A stretch of DNA of 64,000 bases from Tanytarsus gracilentus (lineage: Eukaryota > Arthropoda > Insecta > Diptera > Chironomidae), in assembly GCA_038502055.1 (NCBI GenBank), contig JAXRKN010000045.1, forward strand, positions 2,874,501-2,938,500, read 5' to 3'. This document shows positions 22,650-36,000 of the stretch, piece by piece. Within the stretch, counting starts at the first letter, position 1, and each line of letters starts with the position of its first letter. The translations under genes were made by a program, and so were the position numbers. The notes beneath the pieces are model-generated. The model had not been told where the DNA came from. It saw nothing but the letters and a program-made list of their open reading frames with translations, and searched no databases.

Positions 22650-22848
22650 GATCTTTTTGCTCAGCAGTCTTTGCCTTGAGTTGATTTTGAGCCTCCAGTT
22701 GCATCCTCTCCAACTTCTCGAGTGTATATGAACGAATTGGCATCAGATGAGGCTTGCAAAATAAAAATTCCTCCTTTTTTTCGTAGAACAAATTTCCGCT
22801 TTTTGGAAATATAAAACTTATTTCTTTGTGGCTATTGGGTAAAGACAT
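22645..22848 (-). CDS. BBIP1: BBSome-interacting protein 1 (BBIP1/BBIP10)
   Basis: Smallest subunit of the BBSome, the coat complex moving membrane proteins in cilia. It is an intronless 67-residue frame. The core IFPKSGNLFYEKKEEFLFCK and PHLMPIRSYTLEKLERMQ corresponds to the human LPKQGPLF...[20 protein letters not shown] region. The end AQNQLKAKTAEQKDQ matches in spacing. Length fits the family (about 70-90). The stop codon TAA is part of an AATAAA poly(A) signal (minus strand, 22649-22644), and LMBRD2 begins 66 bases further on. Upstream lie TATCGAT and CATCGATG, typical of DREF-type housekeeping promoters. The gene is divergent from the MOSMO remnant. Confidence 0.85.
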   Translation of the reverse strand: MSLPNSHKEISFIFPKSGNLFYEKKEEFLFCKPHLMPIRSYTLEKLERMQLEAQNQLKAKTAEQKDQ

Positions 22849-23078
22849 CTCATCGATGTTCGCTTATCGATGAAATTTCTTTTTCAACCGAAAGCTTTAT
22901 TGATTTTTTTTAACTTTTTACGCTGCACATTCAAATACACGATAGACTCGATTGTAAGATAATTGTGGTATGTATATCCGACTGTGTGGGATGCAAAAAA
23001 GACATGGAAGATGCTAAAATCAGATGTGAAATGTAAACATTGGAAAACTAAATTGAAATTTTTGATAAATCATGGATC
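22849..23078. promoter_or_regulatory. Divergent promoter of BBIP1 and the MOSMO remnant
   Basis: 230 bases separate the two starts. CATCGATG (22851-22858) and TATCGATG (22865-22872) are close to the DRE site TATCGATA of fly housekeeping promoters. Function is inferred. Confidence 0.5.
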
Positions 23079-23582
23079 ATGATCGATCAGAGATTGTCAC
23101 TGATTTCTGCTGGTTTATTTGGCACTGCTGGAGTTTTCGCTGTAAGTCACGAGTAATTTAAAAAGTTAATTAAATTAAATTTTAATACTTTTAGATAATG
23201 TCTTGGATAGTTGAAAAGTGCTTAACTCTCTATAATCGCAAACAAGTCTGCTGTACTCCACTTTTATCTATCGAATGACTGATTTCTCGGATATTAATCT
23301 TTATTGGTGTCATTTGCCTAATTACAGTTGTCATTCTTCTTCTTGCTAGTCGTTGGGATAGAAATGTGATATTATTTATGCTAGATGAATTGGCTTCATT
23401 GGACTCATTGCCTCATGTCTGGCCGCTGTTTTATTTCCAATTGGATTTTATGTACCAGAAATAAATTGATTCGCATATCAACTCATCAAATTGGAATTAG
23501 TTATATATTTTTTATCTTAGCCCTGTGGGTCACTGTCATTTCTGAGTTTTTTGCCGGAAAGATCTGTCTACAACAGATTTAA
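23079..23582 (+). pseudogene. mosmo: Broken MOSMO/atthog (modulator of Smoothened) gene
   Basis: MOSMO is a four-pass membrane protein that lowers Smoothened levels in Hedgehog signalling. Exon 1 (23079-23141) encodes a start like the family's (QRLSLISAGLFGTAGVFA); a GTAAGT..TTTTAG intron (23142-23194) follows. Lesions, in order: the loop after membrane segment 1 is shortened; a TGA at 23276-23278 replaces the tryptophan of the conserved E-W before segment 2; the frame shifts near 23380 at another expected Trp; a TGA sits at 23467-23469; and the frame shifts again near 23485. Between lesions the protein is easily recognised: LISRILIFIGVI, IGFIGLIASCLAAVLFPIGF, and SEFFAGKICL as in FAGKVCL. 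The retained intron rules out a retrocopy. Sequencing error could explain the shifts but not both stops. Confidence 0.8.
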
Positions 23583-26500
23583 TGTGATTTTTAAAGTATT
23601 TTTAGTTTCTAAGACAAATTTTGTGGAAAAGATTTGATAAGTTAAGATTTTTATATCGAGATAAAATCCAAGAATTTTACAAGTGTCCAATGGTGGGAAT
23701 GAACTTCGTAATTTAATAATTCTTTGTTCAATTGCTTTGAAAATACGTTGGGGACGAGATTTAAATTTTATTTGTATGAGGTTTTTTTGAATTTTAACGG
23801 TAACATTTGGCCATGTTCCACGCAGGAATTTTACAAGTGCAAGTGTCCAAAACTTTTATGTATACCTATAAAAAATAAATTTCTAGCAATTAAGTCACCA
23901 TGAAAATAATAAAAAGTAGTTATTTAATTAAAATCATGTCGCACCCTTAATTACTTAATTTATTGAGTATTGAAGGACACTAAAATAACACATAAAGATC
24001 AAAATAAAGCAACAATGACGTTTTGTGAAATAAAAGTAAATTTTGGCGGTTAAAGTCAAGGTAACTTAAGTTAGTATGTATATAAAAATGCTGGCGAGAA
24101 ATTATATAAATTCGGGGAATTTGAATGTGTGTGATTAATTGTTAAAAAGTTGAGTTGGCTCTGGATGTATTGAAAATTTTTTATAATTTAACACAAAAAA
24201 TTAAATCAATTAAGAATTAAAACTCAACAGAAATAAACATAAAACAATTGGAAAAAGAAAATTATTTTAATTAAAATTTTTTAATGAAATCTCACGATTA
24301 AAAAAATCAAGTTTTATATAGAGAATGTTCCAGAAGGAAAAAATCACACACGCATAACTTTTTTTTTATAAAAATTGAAATTGAAGAGAAATCTTTTTAC
24401 AGTAATTTAACTCATTAATATTCGCAACATTTTTTAAAAATTTATAGCCGGCTAAAAAATGCTTCAATGGCACCAAACAAAAAAAAATGAGAGTGATTCA
24501 AGCAAACAATTCAATGCACACAAAAAAGAGCTTTCGATTTCAATGACCCTCTCGCTCTCTTAAAGTTTAACACTCACAAAAAGTTTGTATAGATATGAAG
24601 AGCATGAGCTTAAATAAGAAGGGAAAAACTGCAAGTATGATTTTCGAACTCGAAATGAAAAAAAAAATGTGTTAAAGAGAAGTTGAATTCACATACATAA
24701 ACAACGTTTTCGAGAAGTGCTTGCAGCTTACTCATAACCTGTTTGAAAGAGTCTTCCAAGCCAGCATGTCTCGGCTCTCTCACAGAGCTCTTTAGTATTT
24801 GACAAACTTTCGATCGTTGAAGGCAAATCTCAAGCGAGTTGATTTAAAGCGAGCATTTTTTTTTTGATAATTAAAAGAAAGACGGATTCGCATAAAAAAT
24901 TTATCGCGCGAGAGATTTCTAATTAATTTTTATCAATTCGTGGGGTTTTTCCTGTCGGGTTGTTGTGCAACCACCTGGAGGTGATTAAATATCGCCAAAG
25001 GAAAAAATAAAATTTGTGAGCAAAAGTTAAGAGCTTAAATTGCCGTGTGATAAAGTGTGAATTAATAAAAATTTATAGAAAGTTTTTTTTTAACTTGCTC
25101 GACAATTTTTCTCCTCGCATGTGGAAGAAAATTATTATTTAATGGTCATTCATCATAACAAACCCACCTAATGATACGAGCATAACAGCTTCGAAGAAGA
25201 ATTGCGCGCTAGTTTAATATCTTTTTTTTTTGATAAATGGGTGAAAATTCCGTTAGATTGAAAGAAAATGTTAGCACATATCGAACAAATTAGTTTTTAT
25301 TTCTTGTTTCTATCCACATTATAATTGAGAGACTTAAGTGTACTTGTATGAATGAGTAAATAATAAATGTATTCAATGGAAATTGCTCAACTTTTTTTTT
25401 TGGTGTGTCAAATGTTTAAAAAAGATAAAATAAAGAAAAAAGGAAACGGTAAAGTTTTTTTAGTACAAAAGAGGTGTTGATTAGAAGGCAAACAAGGAAC
25501 TGCTTTGAGAGCATACGATTATGATTTTAAAATTGGCTGTGAAGTGAAGTGAATCTACATAATTAAGCAGAGATAATTTTAGTGAAATAAATTTTATAAC
25601 AGATAGTTAAGCAATGGATAATTTTTAAGGGACAAGTTTTTTGAAGAAACTTTTTCGTCCGAAATTCACAAAAATAATTTAAACTTTTCCCTTGAAACAA
25701 GTTATCAAAATTTTATTTTGATCAATAAAAAATTAACATATTTTAATTGATCACGATATTTTAATTATCACCTCTAATGAAACTTTCAAATAATTTGCAA
25801 TCACCGTTTTTGTGAATTAAGAACACATGAATGTTTTTGAAATATGAATATAACTTTTTAATATTACACATCAATTTTCGGTGAATTTAGACACATGATC
25901 TAATTTTCTATTCCACGATCACATGCATCGATATTACTCACTTTCTGTCACAAATCGCACTTTGCGTATCAAAAAATATTTCCACACTCGATTGGTGTAC
26001 GCGCGCGCAAAAAAAAGAAGTGATAATGGTCGTTGCCATTGAGCGGTGATCGACAATATTGTAAACAAACGTGACATAAATTTTATTTTATGTTCTTTGT
26101 TTATTTGAATTGGAGTTACAGGGACTAAAGCACGGTGCTGATAGTTATCGTTAATTAGTTTATTAGAGAATCATTAAAGTGTGAGTGACACGAGATTGCA
26201 CATTAAATAATAGCAATCGGGTGTGGCATTTGAATGCATGTCTCTAAACAAATAAAATTGGACTTGTTATAGTTGAATTCTAAAATAAATGATGATGATT
26301 TTTAATTTAAAGAAATTCCAGGAAAAAAGATTAAATTCTTTTATCCTTTTTAAAAATGCTAAGGTAACCCACAAATTTAATTTTATTTAACCATGCAATC
26401 CATGATTTTATTTAATGAGTGAACCCGTGTGCATTTGAAAAGGTCAAAATGTCATGTTGAATGTCATTGAAAATTATTTTGTTAGACGCAATTGTTATAA

Positions 26501-27020
26501 ACTGCCTCGACTAACGACCGATAATACCTTGTTGCCTCTGATAATGAGTCTGTAATTCTGTGAATATTTTTAGCTAAGCATTTTTGAATTATTTCAATGT
26601 TAATCAATTTTTGAGTTGTTTTTATGAGTGGAAAATTTTTTAGCATGCTGTGCGAGGTGTGAAATTGAATAATTAATTGAGTTTAAATCATTGCAAGACT
26701 GCGTCTAAAGACAAAATTCCTATTAATTTTTTTAAAGTGTCCATTAAAATCTTCAAGTGCTATACGAACTTACAAACGACGGCGTGTAATAAAATCCAAT
26801 AGAGTCAAAGATTGTGCAGAATAAAAAAAACAATGACGGAAGTAATGATCTTTTATGATACACGTCCATAACCTGTAAAGAGATAAGTTGTAACAAAGAT
26901 AAATTCCAGCATCATCGCTGTGCATTAAAAGAGAAGTTAAAGGAAAAAGACATTTGATTGCGCATAGACAAAGTGGTGTATCTAGTTACTTAAACATTTG
27001 TGTATAAAAAGAAGTGAAAA
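23583..27020 (+). other. Upstream region and possible 5'UTR of the single-pass membrane gene
   Basis: No coding frame recognised. Around 24770-24990 the sequence is less AT-rich (TTTCGATCGTTGAAGGC..., GTTGTGCAACCACCTGGAGGTG) and could hold a transcription start and non-coding first exon, but I see no firm TATA-initiator pair. AATTTTACAAGTG...TCCAA is repeated at about 23675 and 23829. Confidence 0.3.
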
Positions 27021-30000
27021 ATGTTGAACTGTACAGATCTCGCCTGTGTTCTTCACCATCATCATTTTTATGCTAATTTGCATCATCTAAAACGACACTT
27101 GGACGGACATCACCATGACCATCATGATTCTGATAAAAATGAAGGTGAGTGCCGGAAATTATTTAAATTGCTTTTTTTTCGCCAGTAATTGATGTTTGAA
27201 TCAAGGGATGGAAACATTAGAAATAAAAAAAATCGACACAATTTTTTTAAATCTTTAAAAAATTTTTAACGTTCCATCTTTTTAGGTAATTTAAAGTTTC
27301 ATTATTTAAATCTCAATTTTATTCTATACTTCTATATCAATCATAACCCTGCCCGTCAAACTCATCATAAATCACTTCTTGCACAACTCATTTGAGTCCA
27401 TTAAAGCTCTAAAATCCGCTTATTGACGTCAATTTACTCGAAATTCTTCACCTCTTTTCTTAACAAGTTAATATATCACCGACTGTATGCGCTTTATTGG
27501 TAACTTGTCAAATACCACGTCCTACATGATCGAGAAAACCTCGCGGGTAAACAAAAAAAGTGTGTTCAAAAAATTGGAAAGTTGGAAATTCATTATTCAA
27601 TACAGACACAAATCGCAAAAGTTTTGCTGATTATCTTTTTTTGCTATTCTCAATGCATCATTGAAGTCCAAAAATAAAAATTTCTGTTTTCTGCTATTTT
27701 TAGACATTTTTAAAAATGATTTTTTTTGGCATGTCGGTCATGTAAGTGCGGCTAATTTGTTCCAAGCGATAAGTCGTTAATTGCAAGTTAATTATTTTAA
27801 ACTGCACAAGTCTCAAGTTAGTGTTAATTTAGCTAAAGAATGTGGAGCACGTAAATAAAAATAATTGAAATATGTTTGAGCATATTTTTAGAAATTTCGG
27901 CTCGAGGAACCGGTGATAATTAGATTTAAGGGATTAGGTTCTATTTTTAGAGTTTAACGACCAAATAATTGATTTTTAAAACGTGACTTCCACTTTCAGT
28001 TTCTTTGGGAATTAAAAATTTCACACCAAAGTTCAACGTCACCTCCCCTTGATTTGTCTTTAATCAGAATATTTCAAGCCTCGTTAAGAATATTTAATAA
28101 CACTTTCAGCACCTGCATCGCTATTTGCCCCGAGCACTCTCCGATCTGGTTCATTTAATTTGCTGCATGTAAATATGCTGTGACAAAAGTGAGTGAGAGA
28201 GAGAGAGGCAGAGATATTATGCAACAGTCGCAAAATTGCTATTGAATGTGCAAAAAAAAATGTGAAAGTTGCTAAGCGATTGATAATGATTGAACACAAT
28301 GAGACATAAAATTGCCTTGTGCATGCCATGCACCAAACATAATGCAACGCAAAAACAAATAATCGATCGCGTCTTAAATCAAATGTCAAATTTAAAAAAA
28401 GCTTTTATTAACCCAAATTTTATTTCACTAAAATAAATGTATGCAAACATGAATCAAATTGAGGCTTTTATGCTTTGAAATTGCGAATTAAAACGATTAG
28501 TTCATATCAAATGGTGAGTAAAGCGATGAAGAAATGCCACCATAACTCTCACACTCACTTGCCTCATACGAAATTATTTGAAATTCATCAAACCGCCATG
28601 CGCGAACATAAAAAAGTAAAATATTGAACATTTATGGCGTAATCTCAATTGCGATTGAAACCGATCGAGTGTTGTGAGTTATAGTACAAAAAAGAGAGAA
28701 ATGATACCGTGCAACCTGGGTATAATGGATGGTTGTTATTAAGATTCTACAAAAAATATTAATTTTTTAAAATGCTTGAAGATAAAATTTAAGATTGAAT
28801 CATAAATTATATTTTTAAACTTTTTCAACTTCAATTTGACCGTTAAAAATCAACTTTCTGCTTTCTTGCAATAAATTTAAGTAATCGAGTCCAAAAGGTG
28901 TCAAAGATCGATTTTTTCTTCTTCGATAACCTCGATTGAGAAAGAGACATTTAAAGCCCTCATTTGATGGTAAATTTTGACTGGATATTGCCTCATAAGC
29001 CACTTCACTCTCAACACTTTCCACAATATTTAATATTACACCGAAATTAAGTCTTATCGCTGTCGATTCAATGTGCGTGCGAGCATAAATGAATCGTGCA
29101 ATTGAGTGAGAGAGGAAGAGAGAAAAAAGTGTTGAAGGTCGGTGTGCATTACAATAGCAGCGAAAATGTTATCATGCAGCTGCGATCACGTGAAATTGTT
29201 GAGAGATTTTGAAAGTGAAAAGCTTTATTGGCTAGACAATAGAGACTCAATAAAAAAAATAGATAGGGATAAATGTACATGATTGCAGCAGTTATGCAAC
29301 AGGAATTAAATATAAAAATTTGTCGTGATTAATCGTTAAAAATCCAGTTTTTATTTTTAGACACGTCTGGAATTAATAATTCCTCATTAAATCATCGATG
29401 ACTTTCGATTATTGCTTAATAGAGATAAAATCGCATCTCAATGACAACTCTAAAATCATTACGGTCACCGAACATTGCGAAATAAAATCGGGAAGATAAT
29501 TAATTGCACTTTTATTAATTAACACACTGAGTCATGAATTAATGCAACCCCAATATTTTACTTCAATTTTGAAGAAGCTCCGGTTTTGAGTGTGCATTGA
29601 GACGTGAAGCGATTATGAAATAAATTGGATTTGAGTGAAAACTCTAATAAACGCACGAATAGCAAAATGCACAACACTAATTTGTTGAGGATGGACGAGA
29701 ATTCTTGAATGTACGAGTGTATTCAAGGTTGAGCTTACAGTGAGGGTATTTCGAAGTGTTTGTAGCAATTGGTTTAATGTCAAATTAAAACAAAATTTAT
29801 AAACGATAAAAATGTCTTAAACCCAATTATTTAATAAATCTCATCAAGTTAAAAAATAAAAGCTTAAAAGCGAAAAATGAAAGTCAAATAAAAGAGTTCT
29901 TAGTAGAAGATCACAAGGACTTTCCATAATTATTTTTAAACGTTATTGACAGTCACGTAATTGACTTGTTCAAAATAAATTTCAAAAGCCTGACTCCCAT

Positions 30001-33000
30001 GTGTGTGACATAATACGAGTTGTGCAGTTGAGAAAAAATTAAATAATTTTTCTGTGGCTTATCAACGAAAATTTTGTTTAATTTTTAAGAAACCAAATAA
30101 AATTATTAATCAAGCTAGAAGGTGATTTTTGTGAGTCATTAGTAATAATGTACAGGTATAGTAAGGTAGAAAGATTTTTATTGCGGAAAATCGGATTCAA
30201 CAGGATTTGAGTCATGCCTCTGAGATAAACAGGTGTTCGAACAGGAATAAAAACTTCTTGTACGAACTGTCAATAATTATGAATGACACCAAGAAATAAA
30301 ATTCTGCTTCCCATTAAAATTTTATAGCCGGCATCACTTTTAGTCATTTCTCATTTTGTCGGCACATATCTCTCTGTGATTTCAATGATAATTTTCGTAC
30401 ATGTATGAAAATGCAATTCATCACGATCACATCAACCTGGAGTCTAGTGCACTGAGTCATTTAGTTTATATATTTTTATTACAATCACATGTCGAACGTG
30501 ATTTGAATTGTATTTATTTGTAGTTGTAAAGTGATCAATGTACAAAAGTTCTCAGGCACTCACAGGTGCAAAATTCAATTTTACTCTCGCACATTTCGAA
30601 GTTTCATTGGGTTCTAAAAAGTGACAGTTTGAGAGAGCTTTTAATCTCGCTGCGTTGGTATTAAAAATTCTAAAAAGCTGTTGATATTAAAAAAGTATAA
30701 AATTTTCATTTCACACATTGAAATTTTACAATAAAGCGATCGTCAAGTGAGGAAAAAAGAAAAAAGCTTTTTCTACAACAACAAGTAAACACACACGCGA
30801 GACACAACATCGCGTTTCCATTTCACACGAATGTAGGATAGAATTCCAGTTGGTGCTTTTCAGTTGATTTTAAACCTTCGATAAGATGCACGCGGGAGCG
30901 AATAATCTCTCCTAGTTACGGTCGATGGAAAGCAAATAAAAATAAATAAAAATTGTGTCTTGCAGCAAAAAAAATATTATAAAGTTTTTATTAGACGCAT
31001 ACCGTGTTATCAGCGAGAAGTTGAAGCCTCCAATATGAGACAATTATTTTATTGGAGTGTGTTTTATTTTCTAATAAATTTAAACTGATAAGAAACTAGC
31101 TAAAAAAAGATTTTATAAGCTAGTTTAAAGATTAATCGTGAGCTGACTAAAAACTCTTAAAAATTATTTAAAGTGAAAATAATTAACAAAAAAATTAATG
31201 GTTATAAAAGAGTTCAAAAAAAATAATTAAGGACATTTTAAATACTTTCTAGAAATTTTAACTTTGTGACTTTGGCTGTAAGAAAATTCTGTGCATGGTG
31301 TTTTTTTAAAAGCGTACGCAAAAAAATTAAACCTAACAAAACCATCTAATCCTGTCTTTCAGCAACGTGGTACCGTAAACCGATTAAAAAGTTTAAAGCA
31401 AATCCTCTCTGAAAAGTTTTCATATCGATTGGTCATAAAAAGTTTAAAAATTTCCAAGCGCAAGGTCAAGAGACAGAAAAATTGAATGTCTTCTTTATTT
31501 ATTTATTTACTCCTCGCGTGACTAATCGAACTTTCTTCATGCCATTGCTCTTGATATTATCGAACTAATGATTAATGTAACGAACGATAAAGTTCATTAT
31601 CATTAACTAATTTCTTATTCATTGGAGCTGTCATGTTGTCCATGAGACATGAAAAAAGTTAACGATGATGTGCAGCGAGCACAAGTTGAGCTCGCTTTTG
31701 AATGTAAAAGTTTTGATGAGAAAATTAGATTTTAATGTCATCATTAAGTTTTTTAATAAAGAGGGAATTTTTGCATTTCATGTTTGCTTAAAAGCGACAA
31801 TTGTGTCAATATTAGAAAAATATTTGATGATGAGAAGTATAGGAATGGTGTCGGAAGCGTGTGACGGTGATCACTTGAGATGTTCTCATATTGAATTTTT
31901 AAACTGTAACAATGAAAGTGCATTTAAACTCTCGAGTATCTTGAGTCTTATCTGTTGTTAAAAAAAATGTGCAAAAAATAAACCGCAATAGACCGTAAAA
32001 TTGACAAACTTTATTACCGTCATTTTAGTTTGGGGATTTTTTATAAATTATTTTTTTACGTGAGAATTTAAAATTAAATTTTATAAAATTCTTCACATTA
32101 AAGTTTAATGAGAAATTTAATAAAATATTTAAGGGACTAAAAAGTTGTTAAGAAATTATTTAATTTTATGTATTTAAACAAAGTTTATATAAATTTTTTA
32201 TCCAAGTTTCTACTCCTTTTAAAAGTTCTTTAGAAACATTTCATTAATTTTCTTTTATCAATATTGCACTAAAAAGTTATCGCCACCACACAATCATATA
32301 TATCACCTGTTATCGACACCAATTGAAAGTGCCAACAACTTAAGTTAATACACTAACTCTCGTCGGCTTTTTTAACGAATAAAATATAGGCAATAGAGCG
32401 CCTTTTAAAGAGACTGACAAAAAACTACATTACACGGTAGCTAATTGTAATGGCAAATAGTACTCCAAAAAAAGCTACACGAAAAAATTTTCTCTCTCCC
32501 TCTTTCATTCACTCAAAATAATAACAACAAGCACGTTTATCAATTAGTGAGTGTGTGTTAATTTTTATCAGAGATAAAATAAAATATCTTGCCAAAAATG
32601 AGCAGGCACATGGTTAATTACTGAGTGTTGCGGGCGTTTGCTGATTATTAAAGTCAGTTACATTGAGGACATTGTGCGAGACTGATGGATGTGCGCTTTT
32701 CGGGGTGGCGAAATATTTAAACATTTAATCGGTTTTTAACCTCGTCGCGTTTTGGAACGAATTCAGATAATTTCTAGGTTAATTTCAGATTTAAAAATTA
32801 ACTTTTTTTTATAAGCAAAAATCGCAGAGATTAAGTTGAAGCTTATAGTATTGACTTCTATTTGCTTAGTTAAATTCATTAATTAAGTGAACTCACAATT
32901 GCAAATTTGCAATTCCACCGTGGTAAAAAAAGTTGTGATTATTTGAATGTGGAAATTAGTCAGAAGCTGAAAAAAAAGGTTTTCGAAGGCCACACCGTAA

Positions 33001-36000
33001 ATTACACAAATTAATTCTGGATTACTTTGGATATGCACATAGTATTAAAAACATGTCAACGACAGCTAAGCCTAGTGGTGAGTTTTTAACGCGGATAAAA
33101 TTTTGCACTTAAAGACAACTGAGTCATTTCATCATCTTTAAGTTTTATCTCTTAAGTAAATCAAGATAAAAGATCTAAAAATATCTAAAGTGGCACCCTC
33201 GCGTTTTTATTGTTCTTCCCCAACCGCATCGAAATCTTTTGTTTGAATTTTTCTATAATTTACGCTTTAGCCTCTATTTTATTATCTTCCATCACGACAA
33301 CAATTAAAACAATGTCACGTGCTCTTGAAATATATAAAATGTTCATCAGTAAAAATTTCTTGAAAGAACCACAAAGAGTGAAAAATAGAGCAGACAAAAA
33401 AGAAGTTTTTCACTTTCAAGTTCATGATCGAGATAAGATTGAGACTAAATATTGTATATAAAAATTCATATAGTCATGTGACATCGAAAATATTGTTATA
33501 GTATTTAAAATCAACGACCTCCAACAACAACTGCCTCTCTCGACGATTCGCGTGCTTAATTTCTGCATTTTGCACTTCAATTTAATAAATGATCTAAGCG
33601 ATATTTTTCCAGCAAACATATTGCGTTAAAAATCGGTTTGATTTAGATGTTTGTGAGTGTCATGTCCGGCAATAAATTTTTTCTCCTTTTCCAATCATAT
33701 AGAACTGCAACAAATTAAAAAAAAATCTCGCGAAAGTACGAGAACACTTTTTAACGCATATCTTTATGATTAATGGGCATGGCGAGAGTATGCGAATAGG
33801 AAAATATCAATATTTCGCACGTTCAATGCGTGTGTGTAGTCATGTACATATAAATTTAGTTCCGATATGAAGGTCAATGAAGTTGAGAGTCTGTAAATGT
33901 AACATATTTTTTTTTGCTTACGATCGCAATAATTCAAAACACATACCACTTTGTTGTTGGAGCGCGCGCACTTGATGTCATTGAATTTTTGCATTCGCAA
34001 CGGTTCTCATTTCCTTAAATCATCGACAAATTAATTTTTTTTTCACTCAACCTGCGTGTCATAAGCTGGTGAAGTTAGTTTTTATGCTAATGCATCAGGG
34101 GATGAGAATTCATTGTTCTAAAGTTTTTGAAAATTGAATTTAAAATTTCTAAACAGCTAAAATAAATTGAAAGTTTTTAATTCAACATTGAAGTTACTTC
34201 CTCTTTTGTAGTTAATTACACGACCACAGTTTACCTTTAAAAAGGGCCATGTTTAATGAAAATTGATTACCATGAACATGAAACGCACAAAACCACTTCC
34301 TTGTTGATCTAAAATTTCACAATATCGTCACAGAGATCCAACATGTGATTTTTCTTTACGTCACGCATCACTTAGCACTTATCAAACATCCCATAAATAA
34401 TTTTGTGTATTTTTATCTGTTGATAATTAACATTGAACTTCCACCATATCTCCATGAAGGCAGCATCATCACAGCTTTAATGGAATTTCAATTTAAATTT
34501 TCCATTGTTTAAGATGTAAATTAAAAACCATTGCTAGGAGATTTAATTGCAACACTGAAGATGCAAATGAGGAATGTAAATGATCTCGCTTTGTTTGATT
34601 GTCAAAAAAGAGCACATCTGCTGTCATGAGTTGACAACATTATTAAACTTGCAGGCCATGCGTGAACAAACATTTTATAATTGAATGTTTTGATTCAAAA
34701 AGAACAAAAATTTTTTTTTCAATTGTTAAAGAAGAAAATTGTAATTTTTCAAGAATAATTTTCATGAGTCAAAATTAATTTGTCAGCCGTGATCTTAAAC
34801 CTAACCATAACATTTCCCTCAACTTCTGTCAAACACAAAACCAACCAATAATTTTTTTAAACATTCTGTTCAAAGTCAAATTTAATGACATGAGTTGGTA
34901 TCAAAAAAAATTCGAGTCTGATATCGTTAACGCTTGTATAGAGCATAAAAAACAGAAAACAGAAAATTTCATTCGTACTGGAAATCACTCAAAACAGTTC
35001 CGTGTGAAATAAAAATATTTCCATGAAATCAAAATTAGTGAAAATTGCGCGAGTAAATTTTGAAATTATTATCATGCATTCGTGATTTTAACTTTAATAT
35101 TCGATAGAGGAAAAAAATTACTTTTAATTAATATTCAACAGTCATACACCTTTTGTGAAGAGAGAAAAACCTTCGATTTAATTTAAAAAATTCAATGTAA
35201 AGTTTTCAAAGAAAAGTCTTTAATATAAAAATCCAAAAATGCACAATTGCAATTGCAATCTCATTTTCACACACCCGACAACAGTCAAGAATGAAAAAGT
35301 TCATTCAACCTCATTTGCGGTTTTTTTCCTTTGCTCAAGATTTTTATATTCTTTCCATCATAACTGCCGAAATCACATGCTCGATTAACCTGTTTTTCGG
35401 CGTCGCCGGATGATTTTCAATGCGAAAGCCTTGAACTTGATATTTGCTGCTGCTGCTGCGACGAGATGTTGAAAAGAAATCAAATTGGAAAAATTTGAAG
35501 ATGTTACGAACGTGCACGTTTTAAAAGAAACACGAGGCGAATGTTAAAGATACTTTTGCCACCTGAGAATTTTACAGGGATCGTAAAAAAAACTTAAGCT
35601 AAAGCCTCAAAGTTGTCAGCACAAATAATGCGAAGTTGTTATTGTATAAAAACTATTTGGTTTCTAGTTAAAATTAGAGATGTGTTAATTATCACCGAGT
35701 CGAAACCGCTTAAACGTAAACAAATAAATGATATTAATCAATTACAACTGCGATACACGAGAATGAAGCTTAGTGAGAGATTTTTGTCACACGATACACG
35801 TGTGCGAGTATGACGCATCCCAAAGTTTTATTAGCACCTAATTTAAATTTTAATTAAATTTTTTTCGAACCAATTAAAAATTCTAAAACAGTTAAAACTT
35901 TATTAAAAAATATTCAACCATCATAACTCCACTCAAAATCAACCACTTGTGAAATCATCAACATTCTCCAATTTGTTACGATAATTGATAAACCGCAAGA

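Noticed and set aside
23079..23582. TGA codons in the MOSMO remnant as recoded tryptophan or selenocysteine
   Set aside because: Other genes in the window use TGA as a normal stop, and frameshifts accompany the TGAs.
28815..29150. Minus-strand open stretch of about 110 codons ending FNGQIEVEKV
   Set aside because: It lacks an ATG and partly reads a low-complexity GA tract. One or two stretches of this length are expected by chance at this AT content, and no family resemblance was found.
31665..31961. 98-codon frame inside the large intron
   Set aside because: No domain, no promoter or splice signals, and composition like the surrounding AT-rich sequence.
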